A DNA stretch of 22,263 nucleotides, taken from positions 1 through 22,263 of the forward strand of contig CAYWPC010000031.1 in NCBI GenBank assembly GCA_964460075.1, read 5' to 3'. The number at the start of each line of letters is the position of its first letter. The first letter of the stretch is position 1. Positions 1-7,947 of this stretch are shown piece by piece. Under the pieces are notes generated by a model, which saw only the letters and a program-made list of their open reading frames with translations, was not told where the DNA came from and made no database searches. The position numbers were made by a program, and so were the translations under genes. Origin of the DNA: JAMBLL01 sp964460075 (GTDB lineage Bacteria > Actinomycetota > Acidimicrobiia > Spongiisociales > UBA5794).

Positions 1-4
1 TGGC

Positions 5-18
5 CCACAGATCTGTGG
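5..18. repeat. 14-bp perfect palindrome downstream of the first gene
   Basis: CCACAGATCTGTGG reads the same on both strands. It lies about 20 bp beyond the stop codon of the minus-strand glycosyltransferase. It has no unpaired loop and no T-tract, so it is a poor terminator and may be chance. Confidence 0.25.
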
Positions 19-39
19 CGCATTGGGACGGGGCCGCGG

Positions 40-1023
40 TCACGCTCTCGTGAAGGCCTGCCACTGCTGTGCGCTGCTGCGGTCGATCACGTCGAGGGCG
101 GCGTTCGCTCGCAGGACTGCCTCCGGTGCGCTCTCGAGGAGGCGTTGCGCCGCCTGTGCAATGGCGTCAGGACTGTCGGGCTGGTCGAGCGTCGTCAACT
201 CATAGAGGTCACGGTCGTCGACGAACAGGTCAGACGTCCTCGATATCAGGCATGGGACGCCGAGACGGTACGACTCCATAGGGAGCATCGGGTGGCACTC
301 GGACAACGTGACACCGAGCGTGATGTCCATGGCCGCCTGAATCGGGAGGAACTCTTCTCGTGGCAGCTCTCCACAGATCGTGAGATCGTTTCGAGACAGA
401 TACGGCACGTTCGGGTCGTCCATGACGAAGGGGCGCCACTCCAACAGGCGGGCAGCAAGGATCTGCGTCGTGACGTTCTTACGCCACATCGGGTACAAGA
501 AAATACCTACGTTGATGCCGTCTGCCACCGTTGCCGGCTCGATCGTGTCGAGGACGGGTACACGGTTCCCGACGTGGGTGACATCGAAACCGAGTGCGCA
601 GAATGACTGTGCAACACCGGCCTTGACCGTTGCGACACCAGCCACGACACCTGCCGTTTGGAGATCGAACATGTCGCCAACAGCCTCTGCCTCCCCTCCG
701 TCGACGCCGTGCTGAGCGGGGGAGGAGTGGAACATCGTGAGCACCCGAAGTCCGGCATCTACAGCAGCAGCGGCGAACGTAGCAGCGTGTGGCGGCCAGC
801 CTTGGATGACGATCGTCGCAGCCCCCGACGTCACAATGTCGTCGAGGCGGCCGACCAACGAGGCGAGGTCAGCGGCCTCGAGCACAGGGTCACCGAACGC
901 CTCCGCGGAGGAACGCACCCCGCGCCAGAGCGGATGGCACACCTGGAGCACGCCGTCTGGCACAGGCGGAACCTCAGGTACCGCATCGGCACTGTGCGCT
1001 GTCGACCTCAAGATTCGCCTCAT
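40..1023 (-). CDS. GT-B-like glycosyltransferase
   Basis: This is a soluble protein of about 327 residues. Its C-terminal half has the layout of a GT-B nucleotide-sugar domain: a beta strand around GIFLYPMWRKN, then SECHPMLPMESYRLGVPCLIS, where an acidic residue and the P-x-E-x(4)-G-V-P pattern resemble the donor-binding segment of GT1/GT4 enzymes. A VIQGWPPHAA segment lies in the N-terminal half. I chose the ATG at 1023 because it overlaps the wecB stop as ATGA; a start 13 codons upstream is possible but would lie inside wecB. It is the second gene of a wecB-GT pair, so it probably transfers a sugar during surface glycan assembly. Donor and acceptor cannot be read from the sequence, and the family assignment is by pattern only. 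Confidence 0.7.
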   Translation of the reverse strand: MRRILRSTAHSADAVPEVPPVPDGVLQVCHPLWRGVRSSAEAFGDPVLEAADLASLVGRLDDIVTSGAATIVIQGWPPHAATFAAAAVDAGLRVLTMFHSSPAQHGVDGGEAEAVGDMFDLQTAGVVAGVATVKAGVAQSFCALGFDVTHVGNRVPVLDTIEPATVADGINVGIFLYPMWRKNVTTQILAARLLEWRPFVMDDPNVPYLSRNDLTICGELPREEFLPIQAAMDITLGVTLSECHPMLPMESYRLGVPCLISRTSDLFVDDRDLYELTTLDQPDSPDAIAQAAQRLLESAPEAVLRANAALDVIDRSSAQQWQAFTRA

Positions 1024-2129
1024 GACGTTTGCTCCACCAGCGAATAGATGGCTTCGACGCACCGCCGAGGCGCCGACGTATCCCCGAACGGGCTTGGCTC
1101 ATCTGCAAGGTCAGCTGCACGGCGAGCCGAGCGGTCGAGCTCGTCTGCGAGGCGTGACGCCAGATCGGGCCCCGGTGCGAAGCGTTGAACAAACGTGCCT
1201 TCGACTTCTTGGCGTTCGGTGGAACGACGGATGACAACAGCGGGCCGCTTGTAGATGGACACCTCCTCCTGAACGCCTCCTGAATCCGACACGATGAGGC
1301 GTGCCTGTGACCCGAGACCGATGAAGTCCCTGAACCCGATCGGGTCGACAATGCGGAGCCCGGAGGCGACGTCTTGGAGGCCGAACTCTGCGATGCGTTG
1401 CCGGGTTCTTGGGTGCAGCGGAACCAGGACAGGTGCGTCGAGCGATGCGAGGGAGTCAAGCACGACCCTGAGGGTGTTCTCGTCGTCGACGTTCTCTGGG
1501 CGATGGAACGTTGCAAGCACGAAGCTGTCAGGCGCAACATCGAAGCGACGCACCAACTCGGCTTGATCGTCTCGCGTCGGCATCAGACGCTCGACAGCCT
1601 CAACGATCGGGTTCCCCGTCTCGACGACGGTGTCGCCGCTGATCCCCTCAGCTTTGAGGTTCGCGACATTGTGGGCGGTCGGTGCAAGGCACAGGTCGGC
1701 AAGATGGTCGGCAATGACCCGGTTGTGTTCCTCAGGCATGCGCCTGTCGAACGACCGGAGACCAGCCTCGACATGCACGAGAGGCACCCCGCTGGCGTTC
1801 GCCGCGAGCGCACCGGCTGCCACAGCGTTCGTGTCGCCCTGGACGACGACGGCGGAAGGCCCCAGCGACGCAAACAACCCGTCGAGAGCCGCCGTGGCGT
1901 CACCTATCTGGGTGCCGCGGGTCTGGCCGCCAACACCGATGTGGGTGTCGGGGGGGCGCATGCCGAACTCGGTGAAGAACACATCAGACAGGTTCGCGTC
2001 GTAATGCTGGCCCGTGTGGGCGATGTGTGCGTCGTCGCCGAGGAGCTGCGTGATCCTGGCCAGCTTGATGATCTCAGGGCGCGTCCCCAAAACGACAACG
2101 ATCGGTCCTCGTTTCGTGTGCTGTGACAT
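1020..2129 (-). CDS. wecB: UDP-N-acetylglucosamine 2-epimerase (non-hydrolysing)
   Basis: This cytosolic enzyme interconverts UDP-GlcNAc and UDP-ManNAc. At 369 residues it has the family's usual length, and the motifs appear in order: GTRPEIIK (residues 15-22), GQHYD (about 40-44), QGDTN with Asp99, HVEAGLRS with Glu121, MPEEHNR with the second acidic pair near 133-134, TGNP, FHRPEN with His209, SDSGGVQEE and STERQE. These include the residues that bind UDP and perform the elimination/re-addition chemistry in characterised WecB. The gene starts at an ATG about 36 bp from the divergent GT2 and is translationally coupled to the downstream glycosyltransferase by ATGA. It likely feeds a ManNAc-type residue into the glycan. 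A second, more divergent relative lies at 10527-11603. Confidence 0.95.
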   Translation of the reverse strand: MSQHTKRGPIVVVLGTRPEIIKLARITQLLGDDAHIAHTGQHYDANLSDVFFTEFGMRPPDTHIGVGGQTRGTQIGDATAALDGLFASLGPSAVVVQGDTNAVAAGALAANASGVPLVHVEAGLRSFDRRMPEEHNRVIADHLADLCLAPTAHNVANLKAEGISGDTVVETGNPIVEAVERLMPTRDDQAELVRRFDVAPDSFVLATFHRPENVDDENTLRVVLDSLASLDAPVLVPLHPRTRQRIAEFGLQDVASGLRIVDPIGFRDFIGLGSQARLIVSDSGGVQEEVSIYKRPAVVIRRSTERQEVEGTFVQRFAPGPDLASRLADELDRSARRAADLADEPSPFGDTSAPRRCVEAIYSLVEQTS

Positions 2130-2165
2130 GCCGCTCGTCGATCCTGATTCGCTACTCTGCGCGGC
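2130..2165. promoter_or_regulatory. divergent intergenic region, wecB / GT2
   Basis: Only about 36 bp separate the divergent starts of wecB (minus) and the membrane GT2 (plus). Any promoters must overlap each other or extend into the coding regions. I see no convincing -35/-10 pair or operator. The interval is inferred to be regulatory from gene orientation alone. Confidence 0.35.
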
Positions 2166-3323
2166 ATGTTACGGGTACTCATCTGGTTGGGGCAGCTTCT
2201 GTTCGTCGTCCCAGCCGCGTATTCGTCGATCGTGGCTCTCTGGGGGCTGCGCACACCGGCCAACCAGGGTCTCAAAACGCCGACCCGCAGCGTCAGGGTC
2301 GTGGTCGCGGCCAACAACGAAGCGAACGTCATTGCTGGGATCGCATCCGACCTCGCAGCACAGACATACCCATCCGACCTTCTCGAGGTGTGTGTGATCG
2401 CAGACAGATGCAGCGACGACACAGCCGAGATTGCCCGGACGTTCGTCGACGTAGCAGAGCGAACACAAGGTGAGGGAGGGAAGGGCGCAGCGATTTCGTG
2501 GTACCTCGAACAGTTCCCGCTCACAGACAGCGAAACGCTCCTCATACTCGACGCAGACAACCGCATAGACGCCGACTATGTGGCAGGTGTCGCCTCCGGG
2601 ATGGACGCAGGCCCAGACGTCGTCCAGACGTATCTCGATGTTGTCAACCCGCAAGGCTCGGTTTTGGCAACAGCAAACGCGCTCACCTATTGGGCGTCGA
2701 ACCGGATGGTGCAACTCGCCAGATCCAACATCGGGTGGTCCTGCGACCTCGGCGGCGCAGGCATGGCGGTGACCAGCCAAGCCCTCGACGACGCAGGTGG
2801 GTTCACCGACGACCTGACGGACGACACGGCGCTCAACATCCGTCTCAACCTTTCGGGGCACCGAGCCACATGGCTCCACCGGGTACGGGTGTACGACGAG
2901 AAACCAACCGATGCCCGCTCGACCGTGACACAGAGGGCACGGTGGGTTCGAGGCAAGAGGGAGCTGCAGCGACGCTACGGATGGTCACTCCTGCGTGCCG
3001 CCGCGACACAGAGACGGGCAGGGCTCCTCGACCTTGCATTCCGCCTCTACAACCCAGGGCGCTCAGCGGTCGCGCTCGTCGTGGCCGTTCTCGCCGTGCT
3101 CGCCGGTGTGTTCCCCGCGATCGGGCTGTGGCCCTGGTGGCTGCTCGGCGGAATAGCCGGCGTCGTCGTGGCACTACCCATGGTGTTCCTCGCTATTGAC
3201 CACGTCCCTGGTCGCTACATCTTGCGGTACCCCTACGTTGCCCTCATTGCCGCCCTGTGGCTCCCGATCCGCATCGCGAGTCGCCTTCTCCCGTCCTGGA
3301 AGCGAACCGCACACCACGGCTAA
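2166..3323 (+). CDS. membrane-bound family 2 glycosyltransferase
   Basis: This 385-residue protein has an N-terminal hydrophobic segment (residues 3-27), a cytoplasmic GT2 domain (about 42-265) and C-terminal membrane helices (about 300-365). Visible GT2 features are VVVAANNEA (about 45-53), the metal-binding DADN at 129-132, the acceptor-site TDD at 218-220 and the QRARW motif at 256-260. The DxD, TDD and Q-x-x-R-W set is typical of processive or polyprenyl-linked membrane GT2 enzymes of the cellulose/hyaluronan synthase and N-acetylglucosaminyltransferase type. It diverges from wecB and ends just before the first TA module. The sugar it transfers is not evident. Confidence 0.88.
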   Translation: MLRVLIWLGQLLFVVPAAYSSIVALWGLRTPANQGLKTPTRSVRVVVAANNEANVIAGIASDLAAQTYPSDLLEVCVIADRCSDDTAEIARTFVDVAERTQGEGGKGAAISWYLEQFPLTDSETLLILDADNRIDADYVAGVASGMDAGPDVVQTYLDVVNPQGSVLATANALTYWASNRMVQLARSNIGWSCDLGGAGMAVTSQALDDAGGFTDDLTDDTALNIRLNLSGHRATWLHRVRVYDEKPTDARSTVTQRARWVRGKRELQRRYGWSLLRAAATQRRAGLLDLAFRLYNPGRSAVALVVAVLAVLAGVFPAIGLWPWWLLGGIAGVVVALPMVFLAIDHVPGRYILRYPYVALIAALWLPIRIASRLLPSWKRTAHHG

Positions 3324-3456
3324 CAGGACCTGTCGCACGAGGGTTTGCCATGTGGACGAGTCCGGCAACGACCCTGCTGTCTGACACCGATCGCACGTGA
3401 CCCGATTCGTCTGCGTATGTGCGTCAAGGACGGTCATCGAGTGTGCCACTGCCGAG

Positions 3457-3484
3457 TTGACCTTTCCCAATGAACAGATAGTAT
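3457..3484 (+). promoter_or_regulatory. candidate promoter of the first AbiE operon
   Basis: TTGACC (3457-3462), a 16-bp spacer and TAGTAT (3479-3484) make a reasonable sigma-70-like promoter ending about 28 bp before the abiEi ATG. Its -10 overlaps the left arm of the inverted repeat at 3483-3513, the geometry expected for autorepression. This is inferred from sequence match only. Confidence 0.5.
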
Positions 3485-3513
3485 GTCACATAAGTGATAC
3501 GGAAGTGTGACAT
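3483..3513. promoter_or_regulatory. inverted-repeat operator of the first AbiE operon
   Basis: ATGTCACA (3483-3490) and TGTGACAT (3506-3513) form a perfect 8-bp inverted repeat with a 15-bp spacer. The right arm runs into the abiEi start codon and the left arm overlaps the candidate -10. AbiEi antitoxins are known to bind inverted repeats in their own promoter and repress it, so this is the likely AbiEi operator. The same half-site occurs in front of the second abiEi gene with a longer spacer. Confidence 0.65.
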
Positions 3514-4183
3514 GGCTACGGTTGCAGCAGAGGTACGTGCAAGAGGTCTGTCGAGACGCAATGCCTTCATCCGTGTCGCCGACGTCGCTGGGATTGGGAC
3601 TCATGGGGCGATTCGACAGGCGCTGTCGCGCCTCGCTCGTGATGGGGAGCTCATTGCTGTCAGGGAGGGCCTTTATTGGAGAGGTCGCAAGACCAAGTTC
3701 GGAATGACACGTCCGAGTGCCATCCAGGTTGCAGAAGCGGTCGTGGGAAAGGGCGGTGTTGGATTCAGCGGAGTTTCCGCCGCCAACGCGTTGGGACTCT
3801 CAAGTCAAGTCCCTGGAACGATTGAGATCGCGGTCCCCGTTCGGGCTCCACAGTCATTCGAGCAGGCACGGTTAGTGTCGCGTGCTGCGCGCAGCGAGCG
3901 ACGTACAGCGCGACTGAATGCGCTCGAAGTCAGTCTGCTGGAGACACTCGATGGGTGGGACGAATGTGTCGAAGAATCGTACTCCTTTGCTATTGATCGG
4001 CTCAGGCACCTGTTCGTTGGCGGTGATCTTGACCCAGGCAGGCTTGCCAGAGCTTCTGCTGGTGAATCTGCCAAGGTTCGCGTCAGGCTCAAGCAACTCC
4101 TTTACGACGTCGGATATCGATCTGAAGCTGATGCAGTCCGAGACGCAGCGCTGCCCTCCGATCACCACTTGATCGCTGTATAG
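3512..4183 (+). CDS. abiEi: AbiEi-type antitoxin and autorepressor (DUF6088-like)
   Basis: This is a 223-residue protein. An N-terminal winged-helix region (about 5-60) contains AIRQALSRLARDGELIAVREGLYW, the helix-turn-helix and wing pattern of AbiEi/DUF6088 proteins. A second domain has GVSAANALGLSSQVP, characteristic of the same group. The family's role is to neutralise the AbiEii nucleotidyltransferase without forming a stable complex (type IV TA) and to repress its own operon. I chose the ATG at 3512 over the GTG at 3494 because GGAAG lies 6 nt upstream and because the longer start would put the operator inside the gene. The toxin gene follows after 3 bp. Upstream is the 3' end of a glycan GT, so the module looks inserted into the glycan locus. 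Confidence 0.82.
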   Translation: MATVAAEVRARGLSRRNAFIRVADVAGIGTHGAIRQALSRLARDGELIAVREGLYWRGRKTKFGMTRPSAIQVAEAVVGKGGVGFSGVSAANALGLSSQVPGTIEIAVPVRAPQSFEQARLVSRAARSERRTARLNALEVSLLETLDGWDECVEESYSFAIDRLRHLFVGGDLDPGRLARASAGESAKVRVRLKQLLYDVGYRSEADAVRDAALPSDHHLIAV

Positions 4184-4186
4184 GTC

Positions 4187-5107
4187 ATGTTCGAGCCCGA
4201 TCTAGCGGATCTTCTCCAGACACTCGGTCCTGGGGAACCGGTGCCGTGGATGGTCGACAAGGACTACTGGCTGGCTCGAGTGCTCCGGCGAGTGAACGCC
4301 GAATTCCATGGAGAGTTCTTGTTTAAGGGTGGAACCAGCCTATCGATGGGCTATTCGCTCATTGACCGGTTCTCCGAAGACATCGACCTTCTTGTGACGG
4401 GAGACACGCCCGGAGCAGTGATCGACGACATCGTCAGCGTGATCGAAGACGAGATCGGAGAATCAGCTGTTATCGCCAGAGAGGGCGACGCATGTAAGTT
4501 CTTGGTCTTCCCATTTCGTGCCGCCGAAGTGGCTCCGGCACGACTGAAGAACCTGCGGTCGATCCGAGTGGATATCGGGGCACAAGGAGGCAGCCATCCC
4601 AGCGAAATGCGCGAGGTCGCTCCTATCGCAAGGCGTCTCATCAAGGACCGCGGGTTAGACGTGGACGAAGACGACTTGCAGCCATTCTCGGTCGAAGTTC
4701 TCCACCCGGCGCGAACCTGCCTCGAGAAGCTTGATGCCGTCACTGTTGCTGCCCTCGATGTGGGAGCGGGCAAGCGCGATACGTTGAACAGTCGTGACGG
4801 AAAGCACGTCTACGACATTTACTGCATTCTCGGACACAAGCCCTCGGTCGAGATCCTCTCGGACGAGGGTCAACGCTCGGCGATCATTGAGGCGATCAAG
4901 GAGGCGAACGAGAAGTGGTTCTGCAGTCCGGGTCACCGACCCGAGGGAGGGTACGCGCTGTCGCCCGCCCTAGTCGATGCTGAACTCGCCTCGAAATTCC
5001 AGGTAGCTTGTGAAAGCGCGATGCGTAGCTACCTCTGGAAGGGGGCGTTCGTGCCAACGTGGGGGGAGATCACTGATCGAATCTCGGCAAGCAAAGACCT
5101 GCTGTAG
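4187..5107 (+). CDS. abiEii: AbiEii/AbiGii-family nucleotidyltransferase toxin
   Basis: This is a 306-residue toxin of the DNA-polymerase-beta-like nucleotidyltransferase fold. VDKDYWLARVLRR (about 23-35) is the family's KDYW region. GGTS at 48-51, followed by the metal-binding DID at 65-67 within RFSEDIDLLV, is the canonical GS-x(10)-D-x-D core. RVDIGAQGG and LHPARTCLEKLDA further on match the third acidic/strand region and the conserved lysine helix. All key residues and the usual length are present, so the toxin should be intact. It follows abiEi by 3 bp, so the two are co-transcribed. Known relatives inhibit growth, and some modify tRNA ends. A role in phage abortive infection is inferred from the family. 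Confidence 0.9.
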   Translation: MFEPDLADLLQTLGPGEPVPWMVDKDYWLARVLRRVNAEFHGEFLFKGGTSLSMGYSLIDRFSEDIDLLVTGDTPGAVIDDIVSVIEDEIGESAVIAREGDACKFLVFPFRAAEVAPARLKNLRSIRVDIGAQGGSHPSEMREVAPIARRLIKDRGLDVDEDDLQPFSVEVLHPARTCLEKLDAVTVAALDVGAGKRDTLNSRDGKHVYDIYCILGHKPSVEILSDEGQRSAIIEAIKEANEKWFCSPGHRPEGGYALSPALVDAELASKFQVACESAMRSYLWKGAFVPTWGEITDRISASKDLL

Positions 5108-5157
5108 GAGATTGGCGAACATTTGCGGTCTTATACGTCTCGTCGAGGACGATTGCT

Positions 5158-5222
5158 GATCCCCCTGCATCGTCGCTGGCGTTCCTCTGCCGTCCTTGGA
5201 AGGGGGACGTGGGGGACCAGGG
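5158..5222 (+). repeat. interspersed GC-rich repeat, single diverged copy
   Basis: The segment starts GATCCCCCTGCATCGTCGCT, continues through a CTCTGCCGTCC block and ends in AAGGGGGAC plus G-rich sequence. This matches, with several differences, the units at 6295-6478 in the same orientation. It lies between the convergent ends of abiEii and the RelE-like gene, so the two repeat regions flank the Phd/RelE module as direct repeats. A stem between the C-rich and G-rich parts could act as a terminator. Confidence 0.7.
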
Positions 5223-5232
5223 GCGATGGTGG

Positions 5233-5961
5233 TCAGGATGCGCGATGAGGGCCAGGGTGGTCTGCTCGCCTGATGCAGTTGCGTTTGGCTCTGGGCATCA
5301 GCTCTCCACATCGCGGTTCGCCACGGATCTCGATCACCGCAAAGGCGTCCGACACCGGTGAGGTTCCATGACGTTTGAGGGCAGCCGTGATAGCCCTCCC
5401 CACATCGATCGTTCCGTCTTCGTCCCATGCAGCGTCGAGCGCCGCTTCGAGCTCGTCCTTGGACAACAGCGCTGCGACCTCTTCTGGGAGAGCGTGGGAC
5501 CTCACCGCGGCCTTCCGCATTCCGGGTGGAGCTGGCTGAGGGCGGTAGTCCCAGTCGTCCAATCCGACCGTCTCAGCAACGACGTCGAGAAGCGCCAGAG
5601 CATCCCATATTTGTGTCACGCATTCGTCGTCGACAAGACCAGCATCGAGCAGCGCCCTCACGGTGTCATAGACTTCCGAGTCGGTGCGTGGGCCGATACA
5701 TAGAACGTCGATCACACCAACGCCACCCGCAACTCGTGCGTGGTACACCACACGCTGCTTCCTGCTCAGTACCTCAACAGTGTTCCAGCCAGTGAGCGGC
5801 GCATGGAGCGGATGGGTACCGGCGGGCTGTCGGCACAGGCGTTCAATGGCGACCAGGACATCTTCACCTTGCGAGCGATCGAGACGTTCCAGTTGTTCGA
5901 CGAACTCATCGGAGAAGACGATCTCGGCCTGATCGGAGGGGAACCGCTCGCCGGACCTCAC
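5233..5961 (-). CDS. RelE/ParE-like toxin with long C-terminal extension and Cys/His tail
   Basis: This is a 242-residue protein. The first roughly 100 residues follow the RelE/ParE pattern: IVFSDEFVEQLERLD, a helix ending ERLCRQPAG, then TVEVLSRKQRVVYHARV and VIDVLCIGPRTDSEVYDTV (beta strands with the basic RVVYH and the final R..YD). Typical RelE toxins are about 90-100 residues. Here a further 140 or so follow: a helical acidic region and a terminal Cys218-x10-Cys229-x5-His235-x3-His239 motif that could bind zinc. The GTG start at 5961 overlaps the Phd stop as GTGA, so antitoxin and toxin are coupled. The likely role of the N-terminal part is mRNA cleavage or gyrase inhibition. The extension is unassigned. 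The gene converges on abiEii and is followed by the interspersed repeat. Confidence 0.65.
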   Translation of the reverse strand: MRSGERFPSDQAEIVFSDEFVEQLERLDRSQGEDVLVAIERLCRQPAGTHPLHAPLTGWNTVEVLSRKQRVVYHARVAGGVGVIDVLCIGPRTDSEVYDTVRALLDAGLVDDECVTQIWDALALLDVVAETVGLDDWDYRPQPAPPGMRKAAVRSHALPEEVAALLSKDELEAALDAAWDEDGTIDVGRAITAALKRHGTSPVSDAFAVIEIRGEPRCGELMPRAKRNCIRRADHPGPHRAS

Positions 5962-6257
5962 CGTGAACGCAACGCCCTCTCACGCACGTGCTCAGGGTCG
6001 ATGCCGAGACGGGCGCACACCGCACCAAGATCCCAGCGCTCTCCGGCCTGTTCAGATGCAGCAAGAGTCACAGACTCCATGACAGCTGCTGCTGCGGTTC
6101 GTAGCAGACGAAGATCCTCATCGATCCTGTCTGCCGAGTCGACGACAGCCACCGGCCGGCCGTGGCTGGTGAGGACGACGCGGTCCTTCTCAGCGGCAGC
6201 AACGACCTTTGACAGGCCCTTGCGGGATCCAACCGAAATAGGCATTCGTGTAACCAT
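5958..6257 (-). CDS. Phd/YefM-family antitoxin
   Basis: This is a 99-residue protein. Near the N-terminus, MPISVGSRKGLSKVVAAAEK followed by RVVLTSHGRPVAVV is the hallmark Phd/YefM DNA-binding fold, including the HGRPVAVV strand-turn. The C-terminal half would wrap the toxin. Two starts are possible. The ATG at 6257 lies 7 nt beyond a good -10 and would be leaderless; the ATG at 6245 (MPIS) matches the usual family start but has no Shine-Dalgarno. It overlaps the RelE-like toxin by 4 bp (GTGA), the normal antitoxin-first order. Phd proteins usually repress their own promoter; the repeated GGGTATA within the promoter is a candidate binding site. Confidence 0.82.
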   Translation of the reverse strand: MVTRMPISVGSRKGLSKVVAAAEKDRVVLTSHGRPVAVVDSADRIDEDLRLLRTAAAAVMESVTLAASEQAGERWDLGAVCARLGIDPEHVRERALRSR

Positions 6258-6264
6258 GTGTGCA

Positions 6265-6293
6265 ACTATACCCACATATACCCATACTTGCAA
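6265..6293 (-). promoter_or_regulatory. promoter of the Phd/RelE-like operon
   Basis: On the minus strand TTGCAA (6288-6293), a 17-bp spacer and TATAGT (6265-6270) form a near-consensus promoter. The predicted transcription start falls at or just before the ATG at 6257, implying a leaderless message. The spacer and -10 contain GGGTATA twice, about one helical turn apart, a plausible Phd operator. Confidence 0.65.
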
Positions 6294-6294
6294 T

Positions 6295-6478
6295 GCGATC
6301 CCCCTGCATCGTCGCTGCGCTCCTCTGCCGTCCCCCTTGCTGCGCGATCCCCCTGCATCGTCGCTGCGCTCCTCTGCTGTCTCCCTGCTACGCGATCCCC
6401 CTGCATCGTCGCTGCGCTCCTCTGCCGTCCCCCTTGAAAGGGGGACAGGGGGGAACGGGGGACAGGGGGACAGGGCGA
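6295..6478 (+). repeat. tandem array of a 48-49-bp GC-rich repeat (three units)
   Basis: Units begin GCGATCCCCCTGCATCGTCG at 6295, 6344 and 6392. The first two are 49 and 48 bp long. The third runs on into CCCCCTTGAAAGGGGG (6429-6444), a strong self-complementary block, and a series of GGGGGACA-like steps. A fourth, diverged copy is at 5158-5222. Short spurious reading frames cross the array, but it shows no sign of coding. It fills the interval between the Phd promoter and the 3' end of the membrane protein and may also act as a terminator for the latter. Confidence 0.85.
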
Positions 6479-6510
6479 TCTGGGGGTTTTGGGGGAGTGC
6501 GGGTGGAACG

Positions 6511-7884
6511 CTAATGGCGGATCCGTGCCCTTGACGGGTTTGCAATGAGGTACCACAACGGCACAGACGCAAGAGTGAACAGGTAGAGGCCGAAGGCGTA
6601 GCGGAACTCGTGACTTGGTGAGGTGATGAACACGTTGCCGAGCTGAAGGACGAACAACAACCCGATCCACGACAACGGCCGCAGCTTCTCCTTCCTCCAC
6701 AGGGAAGCGAACGTGAGTAACCCGAAGAGTACGTAGATCGCAGGTCGCCACGTGAGCCACTCGATCGCGGGACGCTCCACAGCCTTGTACGCCCACAGGG
6801 TTGCTGCATACGCACGATCGGACAGCGGGGCCCGCTCAAGACCGAGCTCGTTCGGCCAGATCGCAAACGGAGGCCGATGCACAAACGTGTCCGTGCGGTT
6901 GAACGGTGACAGCAGATACTCACCCGCGCACCAGCGGTGGCCAGCAACCGTAGCTGGAGCAGCGAGCACAGCCCGCAGGATCAGCCCACGGTACGCAGAC
7001 GCATTGTCCTGCACGACGGAGTTGTCGTAATCGGCGTTGAACAGCAGAGGCGACGAATCGCCGCAGGCATACTGCTCCTCCCACACCGAGAGGGGAGCCA
7101 CGGCAGTGACAAGCTCGAGATCCTCAGCCGACAGCGCATCCCTTGCATGCACGACAACGGCGCCCACATCCGGCATGAACACCTGTGCAGGTTCGATCGG
7201 GCGGTTCGTCACGGGCAGCACGGCGATGAGGATCCCAGGCAGGACGACACCGACGCCGAGCATCGCCCCGCCACCGATCAGCAGGTTGCGCCACCGCGCA
7301 GAGAACACGACGGCTAGAACCACAGCGAAGGCGATCACGGTGAACTTGCCGTTCGCCCGCAACGCCCACATCAGCCCGAGCCCGACACCGAGCCGCACAG
7401 GGGCATGCCACGTCGCCCAGAACCTGTCCCGATTCGCCGCCAACAGCAACAACTCGGTGAAAACCCAGCCCATTGCAAGCGTGAACGGGACATCCTTCCA
7501 GATCGTGATCGTCGTAGCAGCCGTCATCGGAAGGAGAGCAATGATCCACACCGCAGCGACAGCCATCGGCATGCGGACGCCGAGCTGGACGAGTCTGCGT
7601 GCAACGACGGCTAGCAGCAGCGCCATGAGCACCACCTGCACGAGGGCGACTGCCCCTGGAGACGCCCACACGAGAGACACGACCCACAGGAACGCCGTGT
7701 CGGTGATGGGGTGCACGTTCTGGAAGCTGAACGCAAGCACCTGGCCCCACTGATCGGTGGAATCGCTGCTCATGATTGCTGGGAACCAGCCGGCCCACCA
7801 CACAAGGAGAGGGATGATCGTGAGCGATCCCAACACGGTCGCACGGCGAGTTTGGTCTGTGAGCACGCTGGTCACGGCGTGCAT
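6511..7884 (-). CDS. multi-spanning membrane protein, GT-C/DUF6020-like
   Basis: This is a 457-residue polytopic protein with roughly ten hydrophobic helices. The first loop holds SSDSTDQWGQ and NVHPITDT, and a later loop holds TIWKDVPF. These acidic-loop and KDVPF features resemble DUF6020 and GT39-like GT-C proteins, where the acidic residue after the first helix is often catalytic. A long extracytoplasmic segment (about residues 220-340) precedes four C-terminal helices with SHEFRYAFGLYLF. Such proteins usually move a sugar from a polyprenyl-phosphate donor on the outer face, or polymerise glycans. The start is uncertain; I prefer the ATG at 7884 because longer starts overlap the divergent wzm. 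It probably acts with the polyprenyl-phosphate-type GT2 at 9571. Confidence 0.65.
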   Translation of the reverse strand: MHAVTSVLTDQTRRATVLGSLTIIPLLVWWAGWFPAIMSSDSTDQWGQVLAFSFQNVHPITDTAFLWVVSLVWASPGAVALVQVVLMALLLAVVARRLVQLGVRMPMAVAAVWIIALLPMTAATTITIWKDVPFTLAMGWVFTELLLLAANRDRFWATWHAPVRLGVGLGLMWALRANGKFTVIAFAVVLAVVFSARWRNLLIGGGAMLGVGVVLPGILIAVLPVTNRPIEPAQVFMPDVGAVVVHARDALSAEDLELVTAVAPLSVWEEQYACGDSSPLLFNADYDNSVVQDNASAYRGLILRAVLAAPATVAGHRWCAGEYLLSPFNRTDTFVHRPPFAIWPNELGLERAPLSDRAYAATLWAYKAVERPAIEWLTWRPAIYVLFGLLTFASLWRKEKLRPLSWIGLLFVLQLGNVFITSPSHEFRYAFGLYLFTLASVPLWYLIANPSRARIRH

Positions 7885-7947
7885 GGTACGACGCTGCACC
7901 CAGAAGCGGCCTGCACTGGCAAGTATTCGGTTTCCAGCGGTCCAGTG

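Noticed and set aside
2122..2129. TGTGACAT half-site at the wecB start, like the AbiEi operators
   Set aside because: No matching ATGTCACA lies within a sensible distance on either side, so a single 8-mer here is probably chance and part of wecB's first codons.
6260..6514. Proline- and cysteine-rich reading frames across the GC-rich tandem repeat
   Set aside because: They follow the repeat units, have no ribosome-binding site and no family pattern; the region is better explained as a non-coding repeat.
5958..6947. A 329-residue protein including the Phd sequence
   Set aside because: The upstream part runs through the GC-rich repeat and the end of the membrane gene; only the last 95-99 residues match a family, and a good promoter lies just before them.
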